This document shows, in pieces, positions 32,564 through 42,202 of a stretch of DNA of 64,000 bases (position 1 is its first letter; every line of letters starts with the position of its first letter). The notes beneath the pieces are model-generated. The model ran no database searches and was not told the DNA's origin. It worked only from the letters and a program-made list of their open reading frames with translations. Source of the stretch: CAYTGR01 sp964437445 (GTDB taxonomy: Bacteria > Chloroflexota > Anaerolineae > B4-G1 > SLSP01). Location of the stretch: contig CAYTGR010000013.1 of the NCBI GenBank assembly GCA_964437445.1, positions 1 through 64,000 of the forward strand. The letters run 5' to 3'. Both the position numbers and the translations under genes were made by a program.

Positions 32564-35254
32564 ATGACATTACGCCTGAAGACACTGTTGATCATGGGAG
32601 TGCTGTTGGTGGGATTGGTCAGTATTCTTTACCTGGCCCTCTCCACTATCCTGGCCGACGGTTTTAAGCGGGTTGAGGAAACCAGCATCCGTAAGGATGT
32701 GGAGCGGGCGCTGAAAACCGTAGCCAACGACTTGGCGAACTTGAGCTCCACGGCGCGGGATTATGCCGAGTGGGATGACACCTATGCCTTTGTCCAGGAC
32801 CGGAATCCTGATTATATTGAGGCCAACCTGGTTGATTCCACTTTCTCCGAACTCAAGATCAACGTGTTCATGTTGTTTGACGACGCCGGCCAGCTGGTCT
32901 TTGCCAAGGGGTTTGATCTGGATGATGCCGTGGTGACGCCGGTCACGGAAGGATTGTTGAGCTATTTTCAGCCTGGCAGCGCTTTTTTGTATCATCCCGA
33001 TTTGCAAACCCGCTACAGTGGCATTTTATTGCTCCCTGAAGGGCCGCTGTTAATGGCGGCCTGTCCTATCCTTACCAGCCAGAATAAGGGCCCAATCCAC
33101 GGGACGCTGGTGTTGGGGCGCTATCTGGATGCGTTGAAGGTGCAGCAGCTGGCCGACCTGACTAATTTGACATTGACCATTCGGCGGCTGGATGATCCCC
33201 AGCTGCCCGACGATGTGCGGGCGATTCAGGGGCAGTTCTCTGATCCCGCGACGATTGTAGTTCAAACATTGGGCGACGAAACCATCGCCGGCTACAGTCA
33301 GATCACAGACGCTTTTGGCAAGCCGGTGTTATTGTTGCGCGTGGTAGTGGCTAGAGATGTCTATCGGCAAGGTCAACTCAGCCTGACCTATTTGCTTTTC
33401 TCACTCCTGACCCTGGGATTGATGTTCAGTTTGATTACCTTATGGCTGTTAGAGCGGTTGGTGTTAGCGCCGGTGCTAAGATTGAGCGCTGAGGTTGGAT
33501 CGGTGACCCGGCAGGAAGACCCGGCTTTGCGGGTGACGGTTCCCGGCAAGGATGAACTGGGCAAGCTGGCAGTTGCGCTCAACGGCATGTTGGAAGCGTT
33601 GGAGGTTTCTCAGAGACGCCTGCAAGAAAGCGAAGTGCGCTACCGGGCCGTGGTGCAGCAATCGGTAGAAGGTATCGTCGTGGCCGATGCGGCGACCAAA
33701 CAGATCCTGGAGGCCAATCTGGCTTTTCAGCGCCTGCTGGGGTACAGTGGGGAGGACCTGCGTTGCCTGACCTTATATGAGGTGGATACCCTGAATCGGG
33801 AGGCCATTGATTGGACGGTTGAGGCGATCATGGAATCCGGGCAGTCTTTGCTGGGGGAGCGCCAGTTTCGTTGCAAGGATGGCTCGTTAATTGATGTGGA
33901 AATAAGTGCCAACGTGTTGTGGTTGAGCGGGCAGCGGGTCGTGAGTATGCTTGTGCGCCATATCGGCGAGCGCAAGCGGGCCCAGGCGGAGATTCTGCGG
34001 CTCAATGCGCGCCTGCAGCGGCGCGCCGAGGAACTGTCGGCGCTTAACCAAGTGGGACGTTCTATGGCCGCCGTTTTAGAGTTGCCGGATCTCTTGCAGC
34101 TGGTCCAGGTAGAAGCCATGAACCTGCTGGCAGCGGACGCTGCAGCCATATTTCTCTATGAACCGGCCACCGCTTTGTTGACGTGCGTTGCCGCGCACGG
34201 GCCGGGCGAGGCGGAGATGGTGGGCCGGCGTATTCCCGACCGGGTGGGGCTGGCCGGTTGGGTGGCCCAGCATCAACAAACAGCTCTGGTGACGCAGGTA
34301 GCAGACGATCCCCGCTTTCAAGAGTTGTTACCCTTCATGGAATGGTATCGCGGCCGCTCGGTTTTATCTGTGCCGCTGCTGTTTAATGCGGTGGTCAGTG
34401 GGGTGATTGAAGTGGTCAGCCAGGACAGGCAATTGTTTGATGCCCATGACCAGGAGCTCCTGGAAGCGATTGCTGCGGCCGCGGCAATTGCCGTCAACAA
34501 CGCCCAGCTGTACACCAATCTCCAGCTGGCGCTGCGCCAGGAGCAGACGATGCGCGCCCAGCTGATTCAGGCTGGCAAACTGAGTGCGATGGGACGCATG
34601 GTGGCCTCGGTCGCCCACGAGTTCAATAACCCGTTGCAGACTATCAAGAATTGCCTTTTCCTGGTGCAACAGGACATTGGTCCGGCACTGGCAGAGAATG
34701 AGTTTATGCACACGGCCACGTCGGAAATCCAGCGGCTTTCCGACCTGGTGACGCAGTTGCGGGCAGTATATCGCACGCCCGCGGTCGAGCAGCGCCAGCC
34801 TTTGGATCTGGTACAGACCCTGGACGTGGTCCATACGTTGATGCTGCCACACCTGGATAAGCACCGGGTCAGCTGGGAGATCTCCCTGCCCGCCGTTCCG
34901 CTCCAGGTAGTGGGCATTGCAGATCAACTGAAGCAGGTCTTTCTGAACATTGCGTTAAATGCGGTGGATGCCATGCAACCGGGTGGCGGCGTCCTTACCG
35001 TTGCTTTTGTGCTCTCAGACGCGGGCGATAGCGCCGGGGTGGTTTTCCGTGATACCGGACCTGGCCTGGCACCGGAAGTGCTCGCTAACCTGTTTGAGCC
35101 GTTTTTTACAACCCGGGAGGGCGGCATGGGCCTGGGTCTGGCGATCAGTTATGACATTGTGCAGAGCCATGGGGGGCGGATAGAGGTCACCAGTCCGCCG
35201 GGGGCGGGAGCGCAATTCACGGTTTGGCTACCCCTGGCCTCCCCGGACGGATGA
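32564..35254 (+). CDS. Membrane histidine kinase CHASE4-HAMP-PAS-GAF-HisKA-HATPase
   Basis: The protein is about 896 residues. Membrane helix 1 (about 5-27) is followed by an extracytoplasmic CHASE4 sensor (ARDYAEWDDTYAFVQDRN). After this come helix 2 (about 272-298), HAMP, a PAS domain (about 355-470), a GAF domain (about 492-640), HisKA with the phosphorylated His685 in VASVAHEFNNPLQ, and the ATPase with DTGPGL and GMGLGLAIS. I prefer the ATG at 32564 (GTGGAG before it), because the longer frame adds 42 residues with no signal-like sense. It pairs with the response regulator 138 bp downstream. The signal is unknown. Confidence 0.92.
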   Translation: MTLRLKTLLIMGVLLVGLVSILYLALSTILADGFKRVEETSIRKDVERALKTVANDLANLSSTARDYAEWDDTYAFVQDRNPDYIEANLVDSTFSELKINVFMLFDDAGQLVFAKGFDLDDAVVTPVTEGLLSYFQPGSAFLYHPDLQTRYSGILLLPEGPLLMAACPILTSQNKGPIHGTLVLGRYLDALKVQQLADLTNLTLTIRRLDDPQLPDDVRAIQGQFSDPATIVVQTLGDETIAGYSQITDAFGKPVLLLRVVVARDVYRQGQLSLTYLLFSLLTLGLMFSLITLWLLERLVLAPVLRLSAEVGSVTRQEDPALRVTVPGKDELGKLAVALNGMLEALEVSQRRLQESEVRYRAVVQQSVEGIVVADAATKQILEANLAFQRLLGYSGEDLRCLTLYEVDTLNREAIDWTVEAIMESGQSLLGERQFRCKDGSLIDVEISANVLWLSGQRVVSMLVRHIGERKRAQAEILRLNARLQRRAEELSALNQVGRSMAAVLELPDLLQLVQVEAMNLLAADAAAIFLYEPATALLTCVAAHGPGEAEMVGRRIPDRVGLAGWVAQHQQTALVTQVADDPRFQELLPFMEWYRGRSVLSVPLLFNAVVSGVIEVVSQDRQLFDAHDQELLEAIAAAAAIAVNNAQLYTNLQLALRQEQTMRAQLIQAGKLSAMGRMVASVAHEFNNPLQTIKNCLFLVQQDIGPALAENEFMHTATSEIQRLSDLVTQLRAVYRTPAVEQRQPLDLVQTLDVVHTLMLPHLDKHRVSWEISLPAVPLQVVGIADQLKQVFLNIALNAVDAMQPGGGVLTVAFVLSDAGDSAGVVFRDTGPGLAPEVLANLFEPFFTTREGGMGLGLAISYDIVQSHGGRIEVTSPPGAGAQFTVWLPLASPDG

Positions 35255-35273
35255 CTTCACTGCAAAGAGGCTC

Positions 35274-35338
35274 GTGCAAAGTCATCCAGACATCAAGAAA
35301 TAGCTGGCTGAAGACGAAAACCTGCGCGGACTTTGCAC
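35274..35338. repeat. Inverted repeat between kinase and response regulator genes
   Basis: GTGCAAAGTC (35274-35283) and GACTTTGCAC (35329-35338) are exact complements 45 bp apart. It may be an mRNA stem-loop or a binding site. Confidence 0.5.
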
Positions 35339-35392
35339 TTTGGCGTGAGCTCTCAGGCTTTTTGTAAGTGACTCAGGGATGGGGAGGTAACC

Positions 35393-36205
35393 ATGGCCGG
35401 TGAGACGATTCTGATCATTGATGACGAAGTCAATCTGCGCGTGACCCTGGCTGCCATTCTACAGCGGGCGGGTTATACCGTCACAGCAGTGGGCCACCCA
35501 ACGCAGGCATTGCAAAGCCTGACGGCCGGTCCGTTTGACCTGGTTTTTCTGGATCTGCAGCTTCCCGACATGGATGGCTTGACACTCTTGGGCGAGCTGC
35601 GCCGGTTGTACCCGGAAATGCCGGTCCTGATCTTGACGGCCCACGCTACGTTGAAATCGTCTATTGAGGCCGTGCGGTTGGGAGCCAGGGATTACTTGCT
35701 GAAACCGCTGGATCCCCCGCAGATTCTGAGCCGCGTGCAGGAGATGCTGGAAACCCAGCGCCATGCCCAGCGGCGGCGCGAGATTGTGGCGCAAATCCAG
35801 GCGCTGTTGGCCGAACTACAACAACTGGATCAGGCTGACGGGGAACAGACTCCGTCTGATCTGCTGCTGGCCGGCCTGCAGGCGGCCGTCCCCAGCAGTC
35901 GCTTTTTGCAGCGTGGCCCCTTGACGGTGGATCTACATGCGCGCAGTGTGTTGTGGGAGGGCGCGGCGGTAACTTTACCACCGGGAGCGTTTGATTATCT
36001 GGTGACGTTGGTACGCCATGCCCCGGAGCCGGTCACTTATACCGCCTTGGTGATGCAATCGCAGGGATACGAGGTGAGCCGCCACGAAGCGCAGGAATTG
36101 GCGCGCTGGCGCATCCATCAACTCCGCCAGGCTCTGGAGCGCGATCCGGGCCAACCCCAATATATCCATACCGTCCGGGGGATAGGGTACCGTTTAGTCA
36201 TTTGA
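35393..36205 (+). CDS. Response regulator, receiver plus winged-helix domain
   Basis: The 270-residue protein has a receiver domain with DDE at 10-12, phosphoacceptor Asp54 in FLDLQLPDMDG, the switch Thr in LILTAHA and Lys in LLKPLD. A coiled linker (about 120-165) leads to a winged-helix output domain of the OmpR type that ends in YIHTVRGIGYRLVI. GGGAGG precedes the ATG. It is the obvious partner of the kinase encoded upstream and likely acts as a DNA-binding regulator. Confidence 0.94.
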   Translation: MAGETILIIDDEVNLRVTLAAILQRAGYTVTAVGHPTQALQSLTAGPFDLVFLDLQLPDMDGLTLLGELRRLYPEMPVLILTAHATLKSSIEAVRLGARDYLLKPLDPPQILSRVQEMLETQRHAQRRREIVAQIQALLAELQQLDQADGEQTPSDLLLAGLQAAVPSSRFLQRGPLTVDLHARSVLWEGAAVTLPPGAFDYLVTLVRHAPEPVTYTALVMQSQGYEVSRHEAQELARWRIHQLRQALERDPGQPQYIHTVRGIGYRLVI

Positions 36206-36243
36206 TTGGTTCAAAAGAGCTCCTACCACTTAGCGAGTTCTTA

Positions 36244-36275
36244 AACCCGGTGGCATAACCCCACCGGGTTTTTCT
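36244..36275 (+). terminator. Rho-independent terminator after response regulator gene
   Basis: AACCCGGTGG and CCACCGGGTT form a perfect 10-bp stem with a seven-base loop, followed by TTTTTC. Confidence 0.92.
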
Positions 36276-36424
36276 TCCAGACGTTACCTCAAATAATAAT
36301 CATGAGAGCGCGCCAATGAAGTCCTACGATAACCTCACGTTTCCCGCCAGGATCAATGGTATTATTTTAGTAAGAAGAAAGCGAATGGCAGTCAGAGCTT
36401 CAGAGGTCAACTTTAGGAGGGGCC

Positions 36425-37585
36425 ATGGATATCAAAGGGGAACGCGGGCAAGCATTGTTTGTAGTATTGTTTGCCATGGTGGCCTTACTGGTCATTGTGG
36501 GCCTGGCGATTGATGGTGGGCAGTTATACAAGGCGCGGCGTGACGTTCAGACCGCGGCCGACGCCGCGGCCCTGGCCGGGACTCGCGAACTGTCCCAGGC
36601 TATCGTCACCTGTAGTGCCGGCGGCAGCGCCCAGGATCGCCTGGTCCGGGATGCGATTGTAGAGTATGCCGCGCTCAACGGCGTCATTCACGACAATGTG
36701 AATGGCCGCATTTGGGCCTGGTACGTCGACAAAAATCAGGCTCGCTTGAGCAGCGTGGGGTTGGGAAGCGTGCCTAACGGGGCCACCGGCGTGGAGGTTT
36801 CCATGGTTGTGACCCATCCGACGGCCTTCCTCCGGGTCGTGGGGCAGAATGATATTGTCGCCCCAGGCGAGGCGCTGGCGATGGCCGGGCGACTCACCCA
36901 GATGTCCGGGAATCTGATGCCGGTCGGCGTCCCGGACGAGGTGATTGGGCAGATCAATCCGAATGATACGCTCTGGATCTTTGACGATGGGCGCTATTGC
37001 CGGGACAACGCGGGGAGCGAGTGTCTGGATACCGGAGACTCGGCGGCGTACCGTGGCTGGTTCAACTTTAACTACATCTACAACCTGGAGCACCTGCCTA
37101 AGGCGGATCCCCTATACCGGACGATTACCACCAGCCGCAGCAATGCTGATATCAAAAACTGGCTGCAAGGAATCGGGGTGCCGGTCATCCTCGCCGGCAA
37201 CGTCGGCGCGACGAACGGTGATTACATCTACGGAGATACGGGTGAGCGCGCCGGCGCGATGGATGAGATTTACGATACCTATGAGGGAGAGACGATTTAC
37301 TTCCCGGTCTATGATATGGTTTACTCGGGCGAGTACCTGGCCCAGTATCCCGGCATCTTCCAGGCCCCAGAAGGGGGATGGGCCAATACCATCATCGGGA
37401 AAAAGAACGCCTTTATGTACCACATCGTCGGGTACGTGGCCGCCATTCCCACGGGGGTGTCTAAGGATAAGTTGCGCACCAGCTTTCAGACTTCCATTAT
37501 TGGTGAGGGTCAGATTCAACCGGGTGACGGTCTGGGAACCTGTTCTAGTCGCATGTTGACCTATGCCGTGACCTTGTGGCGGTAG
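36425..37585 (+). CDS. TadG-like pilus-assembly/secreted protein
   Basis: The 386-residue protein opens MDIKGERGQALFVVLFAMVA with a membrane helix (about 8-30) and continues AIDGGQLYKARRDVQTAADAAALAGTREL, the typical TadG/TadE-like N-terminus of pseudopilin-type proteins. The rest is extracytoplasmic and beta-rich, with several Tyr- and Asp-rich segments and few recognisable motifs. AGGAGG precedes the ATG. Two other Tad-type genes lie nearby, but the TadA ATPase and TadB/C membrane genes are not in the window. Confidence 0.87.
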   Translation: MDIKGERGQALFVVLFAMVALLVIVGLAIDGGQLYKARRDVQTAADAAALAGTRELSQAIVTCSAGGSAQDRLVRDAIVEYAALNGVIHDNVNGRIWAWYVDKNQARLSSVGLGSVPNGATGVEVSMVVTHPTAFLRVVGQNDIVAPGEALAMAGRLTQMSGNLMPVGVPDEVIGQINPNDTLWIFDDGRYCRDNAGSECLDTGDSAAYRGWFNFNYIYNLEHLPKADPLYRTITTSRSNADIKNWLQGIGVPVILAGNVGATNGDYIYGDTGERAGAMDEIYDTYEGETIYFPVYDMVYSGEYLAQYPGIFQAPEGGWANTIIGKKNAFMYHIVGYVAAIPTGVSKDKLRTSFQTSIIGEGQIQPGDGLGTCSSRMLTYAVTLWR

Positions 37586-37651
37586 GCCATTTCATCAAGG
37601 TCCTGAAGGGTTCTGATTTCAAAGTTAAGGATCAGCAGCAGGGGGTGGGGG

Positions 37652-39544
37652 ATGATAAAATCTGGCAGACACAACCGGGGGCAGGCACTGGTAGAATTTG
37701 CGTTGATACTGCCTCTTTTGCTGTTGATCATCTTTGGGATTATTGATTTTTCGCGCGCGTTTTTTGTCTACGTCAACCTGACCAATGCCGCGCGCGAGGG
37801 CACCCGCTATGGACTGGTCAATCCGCGCGATTACACAGGGATTGATACTCACGCGCGCAGTACAGTTGACCTGGTGCCGGCTCCGTTGGTGACCGTCAAT
37901 GTCTGGTATGATAAAGGTCCCGGCACGGCCACTTTTAGTAATCCCCAGTATGTGACCGTGGGGGATCGGGTCGTGGTGGAAATTGCTTACGATTTGGAGC
38001 CGGTGACACCGCTTATCCAACCCTTTGCCCCGGTTTTTCCGTTGCATACAGTGAATGCGCGCACCATTCAGACCTTGGGCACAGTCGTGAGCGACAATCC
38101 CAACCCGGCGCCGCCGAACGAGCCGCCTGGGGATGGAGCGACGCCGACCTCCACGCCCGGGGGTGGGCCAACCGCTACCGCCACGCCGGTTGCCCCGACG
38201 GCGACCGCGACGCCACGGCCGCCGACGGCCACGCCTACGCCGGTCCCCCTGCGCATTGTCCGGCCGCTGCTGCCGGGGAGTACCCAGGTGGGCGGGATTG
38301 GGCAGCCGGGGCAGATGGTGACGCTGCGCATTGTGCAAACCGGCTTCCAGCAGAGCGTGTTTGTAAATTCCAACGGACAGTTCTTGTTCACGGGCATTCC
38401 GCCTCTGGTGGCAGGGTACACCGTGATTGTGCAGGGCTATGGTCAACAGGACCTGGTTGTGGTGGAGACCGGAACGGCCACACCGACGGCGACCCCGACT
38501 CCTCTCCCTTCTCCCACTCCCACCCCAAGCGGGGTGTTTATCGCCGTTACGCCCGGCTGTGCTCCGGTGGGCGCAACCCAAACGTTCCAGGTGACCGGAT
38601 CTAACTGGCCGACCGGCAGCGCTCAAAAAAGGATCGCCATCTATTGGGATACGGTGGATAGTTCACCGGAAGCCCGGATCAGTGCCGCGGTGTCCTTCAA
38701 TACCTCCATTCAGGTCAATGTGACGGCCGGCACGCATACCATCATAGCCCGGACGGAGGACAACCAGGGTAATTACACGGGAGGTGCTCAAGTCACTTTC
38801 CAGGTAACGGCTCCTTGCCCGGCCACCCCAACGCCAAGGCCCCAGGCGCGCCCCAACCTGATCATCAATGGGATGCTGTTGCGTGATACGCCGCCGTTGG
38901 GCACCTACCAGAAGCTGCATCTGGAAGTGGGGATCTCTAACCAGGGGGCTCTCGACGCGGCCTCGCTGTTCTGGGTGGATTTGTTTGCTGATACACCTGC
39001 CGACCCCCTGGCTTTCAGCAGCGTGGATTATGTGGCAGTGGATGGCCTCCTGGCTGGCAGCACCCTTTCGTTTACCATGTATGTGCCCGACGGATTTGCT
39101 GCCACGGGGGTGCATACCCTGACGGCTATGGTGGACACCTGGGATCAGATCGCCGAGACCAGTGAACTGGATAACCTCAGCCGGGTTTACACGGTTACGA
39201 TTGCGAGCGCTAACCCGACGCCCACGCCCACGCCGACGCCGGAGGTGACGCCGGGAGCCGGTGGCGCGATTGAGGGCACCACGTACATGTACACCGACGG
39301 GTTGCGGCCGCAGAGCGGGGTCAGTGTCTACGTTTACGACGCGCAGGGTCGCCTTTATGGTTCTACCCGTTCGGATAACAACGGCGCGTATCATATCGGC
39401 GATTTGCCGCCCAACTCCACCGGCTATACCGTGCGCGCCGTCTTGCGGATTGGTGACCAGTTGTACGTGGATCAGGCCGTAGCGCCGGTCTATGCCGGGA
39501 TGACTACCACCGGGGTTGACTTCACTTTTGTTCCTGCTAATTGA
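37652..39544 (+). CDS. TadE-like protein with long CARDB-containing surface extension
   Basis: The first 140 residues are a TadE-type minor pilin (RGQALVEFALILPLLLLIIF, then ARFFVYVNLTNAAREGTRYG-like text). The remaining 490 are unusual. There is a Thr/Pro/Ala linker (about 150-200), a small beta domain, a second Thr/Pro linker and a beta domain. A CARDB-type domain follows (about 410-510; EVGISNQGALDAASLFWVDL, IAETSELDN), then a third Thr/Pro linker and a carboxypeptidase-regulatory-like domain (SGVSVYVYDAQGRLYGSTRS) at the end. It probably presents an adhesive stalk through the Tad machinery. Confidence 0.85.
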   Translation: MIKSGRHNRGQALVEFALILPLLLLIIFGIIDFSRAFFVYVNLTNAAREGTRYGLVNPRDYTGIDTHARSTVDLVPAPLVTVNVWYDKGPGTATFSNPQYVTVGDRVVVEIAYDLEPVTPLIQPFAPVFPLHTVNARTIQTLGTVVSDNPNPAPPNEPPGDGATPTSTPGGGPTATATPVAPTATATPRPPTATPTPVPLRIVRPLLPGSTQVGGIGQPGQMVTLRIVQTGFQQSVFVNSNGQFLFTGIPPLVAGYTVIVQGYGQQDLVVVETGTATPTATPTPLPSPTPTPSGVFIAVTPGCAPVGATQTFQVTGSNWPTGSAQKRIAIYWDTVDSSPEARISAAVSFNTSIQVNVTAGTHTIIARTEDNQGNYTGGAQVTFQVTAPCPATPTPRPQARPNLIINGMLLRDTPPLGTYQKLHLEVGISNQGALDAASLFWVDLFADTPADPLAFSSVDYVAVDGLLAGSTLSFTMYVPDGFAATGVHTLTAMVDTWDQIAETSELDNLSRVYTVTIASANPTPTPTPTPEVTPGAGGAIEGTTYMYTDGLRPQSGVSVYVYDAQGRLYGSTRSDNNGAYHIGDLPPNSTGYTVRAVLRIGDQLYVDQAVAPVYAGMTTTGVDFTFVPAN

Positions 39545-39559
39545 TCTGTAGAGGATGAG

Positions 39560-40819
39560 ATGCGACCACGTTATTGGGGTCTGGTTATCGGAATGGTGTT
39601 AGCTTTGGTGCCGGTCATCGTTGGGGCGGCGGCCTTAGCCGAATGGGTGGGGGCCGATCCGGCGTTCCAGCTGGTTGCCAACGGCGATGGACAACATGCC
39701 GACCTGGCGATCAGAACCGGGCAGACGGCAGTAGTCTGGGCCGGCCGCAGTACGCCGGGCATTTACCTGGGCACTGCGGGCGGGAGCAGCTGGACGACAA
39801 CCACTCTGACGACGGCTGCCGAGGTCCATCATCCGGTCGTTGTTTATTCGGGTACCCGCTGGATTGCTGTGTGGGCGCAGGGCATTCTTTCAGATGTGAC
39901 GATTATGAGCCAGGATCAGGACGGCCTGGCGCAAGCTGTGGTTACGCATATGTTCGGTGAGGCCTTCCCGCAGCTCAAAAGTGGCCCTACCGGACAATAT
40001 CTAACCTTTGCTGCCAGCACTTCTTACGCCGAACGCACGTTGACCGATCTCTATCTCAGCCACCGACCGCTGACGGCTACGGCCTGGGCTACCGCCATTG
40101 TAGTGACTCGTACGCAGGTGATCCCCGGTCAGACCGGCGGGGGCGTATGGAACCCCCGCCTGGCACTCAGCCCGGATGGACTGACTCTGCACCTGGTCTG
40201 GCAGCAGACAGTGGGCATCACCCGCACGGTCTGGTATCTCTCCGGTACCTGGACTCCAGGCGGTGTCATGTGGGGATCGCCGCAACAGGTCTCGCCACCC
40301 GATCAGAGTGTAGCGGTGTTGCCGGATGTGGCCGCGACGGCGGACCAGGTGTATGTCACCTGGACTGAAGTGGCGGGGGGGGTGGCCTATTCCAATACCC
40401 AGTATATCAACCTGTGGCAGCTGGGAAAGCCGGCTGTCCGGGTCTCCCCTGATTTCTATGTCAACAACGTCCAACCTACCTGGGCAGCCTCAACGCTGGA
40501 TGCGCAGGGGCAGCAGGTCTGCTTCACCTGGCACGCTAATGCCCCTGGCCTTCCCTCCGGGGAGGGAAAAGAGGAAGTCTGGCTGCGGTGTTCCAAAGAT
40601 GGCGGAGCGACCTGGATGGAGATGGTAAATGTCTCCGAGAGCCCGGCCACTTATTCTTTGAATCCCAGAGTGGAGCTGGACGCCAGCGGGCGGGTAGCGC
40701 TGGTCTGGACCGAAGTGGCCATGGATCAGGAACAGCGGAAATTTTATGATGTTTATTACCGCAGCGGCCCGGCACAAATGTTGCATGTCTACTTGCCCCT
40801 GGTATTGCGGAGATCTTGA
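39560..40819 (+). CDS. Secreted beta-propeller-like protein with PLVLR tail
   Basis: The 419-residue protein has a signal peptide (YWGLVIGMVLALVPVIVGAA), then repeats with W-x-x-G-like and Asp/Gly-rich turns (TAVVWAGRSTPGIYLGTA, VWQQTVGITRTVWYLSG, VTWTEVAGG, RVALVWTEVAMDQEQ) as in BNR/sialidase-type propellers. The C-terminus MLHVYLPLVLRRS is the recurrent tail. GAGGATGAG precedes the ATG. It starts 15 bp behind the TadE-like gene and is followed by an overlapping gene, so the three are cotranscribed. Confidence 0.83.
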   Translation: MRPRYWGLVIGMVLALVPVIVGAAALAEWVGADPAFQLVANGDGQHADLAIRTGQTAVVWAGRSTPGIYLGTAGGSSWTTTTLTTAAEVHHPVVVYSGTRWIAVWAQGILSDVTIMSQDQDGLAQAVVTHMFGEAFPQLKSGPTGQYLTFAASTSYAERTLTDLYLSHRPLTATAWATAIVVTRTQVIPGQTGGGVWNPRLALSPDGLTLHLVWQQTVGITRTVWYLSGTWTPGGVMWGSPQQVSPPDQSVAVLPDVAATADQVYVTWTEVAGGVAYSNTQYINLWQLGKPAVRVSPDFYVNNVQPTWAASTLDAQGQQVCFTWHANAPGLPSGEGKEEVWLRCSKDGGATWMEMVNVSESPATYSLNPRVELDASGRVALVWTEVAMDQEQRKFYDVYYRSGPAQMLHVYLPLVLRRS

Positions 40820-40821
40820 CC

Positions 40822-41427
40822 ATGCGCGCTATAAAGGGGTTGGCTTTATTGCTGGGGGGGCTGGTGGTCCTGCTGGTTCTGCTGGTCGCAGGCTGGCAGG
40901 GCCGGCGCTGGTTGACCACGGCGTTCCCGGAGCCTACCCTGGCCTGGAGCGGGCTAAGCGCTCCCGTGGCGTTGTCGGATGCCGCCGGGCGTAGCGCGGA
41001 GCGGGCGACGGCCTGGGCCGCGGATGCTGTTCTGGTGGAGGTAGAGGGGGCCTGGCGTCCGGCCCCGGACTGGATCCAGGTGGAGACGCCGCCGCTGGCC
41101 TGGACGTTTTATTACTACTCTGCCATCCAGCGGTCAGTCGCGGCGGTGACGGTACAGGGAGATTCTCTGCTCTGGTCTCCCCCTCTGGAAGTCACAGTCG
41201 CGCCGGAGGTGTTGTCCACCTTCCCGCCCGTGTACGGCGCTAACGTGGCCTGGCTCTCTCTGCGGGCCGCCGGTGGCGATCAACTGTTGCAGGAAGATGG
41301 CGAAACTACCGTGCGGCTGACGTTGCATCAGGTTGAGGGCACACCCCTCTGGGAAGCTGTAGCATTTCGGGAGGGACAATTTTTGCAGGTACGATTAGAT
41401 GCTCAGACCGGCCAGGTTGTCCCCTAA
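40822..41427 (+). CDS. Membrane-anchored protein of unknown function
   Basis: The 201-residue protein has one N-terminal membrane helix (ALLLGGLVVLLVLLVAGW) and a soluble outside domain that I do not recognise. Its beginning (EPTLAWSGLSAPVALSDAAG) looks like a variable loop, and the end (LWEAVAFREGQFLQVRLDAQTG) resembles a PepSY-like hairpin. I prefer the ATG at 40822, two bases after the upstream stop; an in-frame TTG at 40816 would overlap it. It is probably part of the TadE/propeller operon. Confidence 0.75.
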   Translation: MRAIKGLALLLGGLVVLLVLLVAGWQGRRWLTTAFPEPTLAWSGLSAPVALSDAAGRSAERATAWAADAVLVEVEGAWRPAPDWIQVETPPLAWTFYYYSAIQRSVAAVTVQGDSLLWSPPLEVTVAPEVLSTFPPVYGANVAWLSLRAAGGDQLLQEDGETTVRLTLHQVEGTPLWEAVAFREGQFLQVRLDAQTGQVVP

Positions 41428-41782
41428 GGGCGGCGCGTAGTTACGCCAATCCTGAGCTATGCTCAGGCCAGGCCTTGCTGACACGGCCAGCGGGTGGCCT
41501 CAAGGCCGTTCAGAGCTGACTTTTTAGGAGGTTCTTCGCGGGCGGGCCTTGTCTGCCGGCGAAGAACTTCTGTTTTTATCCCTCGTGCTTCTACCACCGG
41601 TCGCTTCGCTGAAAGCGCAGTAGTTGAAACCACCAACCCGGGTGGTTACATCCCGGGTTAATGATGAGGACACAGCAACGAATTCTCATGGTTATCTCAT
41701 GTTATTAACGTAAGAAAATGGTATTATTTAGGTAAGATATAACCTACCGGAAATTTGAAGCTTAGCAATCAGGAGGCGTGAA
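41428..41782 (+). other. Structured intergenic region with terminator
   Basis: Successive exact inverted repeats can fold here: CCTGAGC/GCTCAGG (41451-41467), GGCCTTG/CAAGGCC (41471-41507) and the terminator described separately. AACCCGGG/CCCGGGTT (41635-41659) lies farther on. No ORF is convincing and I recognise no known riboswitch. The last 100 bp are AT-rich and probably carry the promoter of the TadE gene. Confidence 0.5.
41529..41578 (+). terminator. Terminator-like hairpin with T-run
   Basis: GTTCTTCGC (41531-41539) and GCGAAGAAC (41559-41567) form a perfect 9-bp stem, followed by TTCTGTTTTTAT. Confidence 0.8.
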
Positions 41783-42202
41783 ATGTTTAAAATTGCCCAG
41801 CGCCGTGAACAGGGACAGAGTCTGGTGGAATTTGCACTTTTGTTGCCGTTGTTGCTGATTTTGTTGTTGGGAGTGCTTGACCTGGGGCGTGTTTTTTACG
41901 TTTTGGTAGCCTTGAAAGACGCTGCCGACGAAGGAGCTACCTACGCTGCCATCCGACCATCGGATACCCAGGGAATTCAATTGCGAACTGCGGATGCTTC
42001 TGGCTCATTAGTGACCATTGATCCGGCCCAGGTGACGGTGGTGCGGCCGGCGACGGTAGTCCCCGGTGCTCCGATCACGGTGACGGTTGAGCACTCTTTT
42101 GAATTCTTCAACCCCTTCATTGCCCCGGTGCTTACCAGCGCTGCGAACAACAGTATGGTCCTGCATACCAATTCCACTCATCCCATTATTTCAGTGCGGT
42201 GA
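41783..42202 (+). CDS. TadE-like pilus protein
   Basis: The 139-residue protein has the typical TadE layout: EQGQSLVEFALLLPLLLILL as N-terminal membrane helix with the conserved Glu, then GRVFYVLVALKDAADEGATYAA and an extracytoplasmic beta domain. Proteins like this are minor pilins of the Tad (tight adherence) system. AGGAGG precedes the ATG. It has its own promoter region behind a terminator. Confidence 0.9.
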   Translation: MFKIAQRREQGQSLVEFALLLPLLLILLLGVLDLGRVFYVLVALKDAADEGATYAAIRPSDTQGIQLRTADASGSLVTIDPAQVTVVRPATVVPGAPITVTVEHSFEFFNPFIAPVLTSAANNSMVLHTNSTHPIISVR

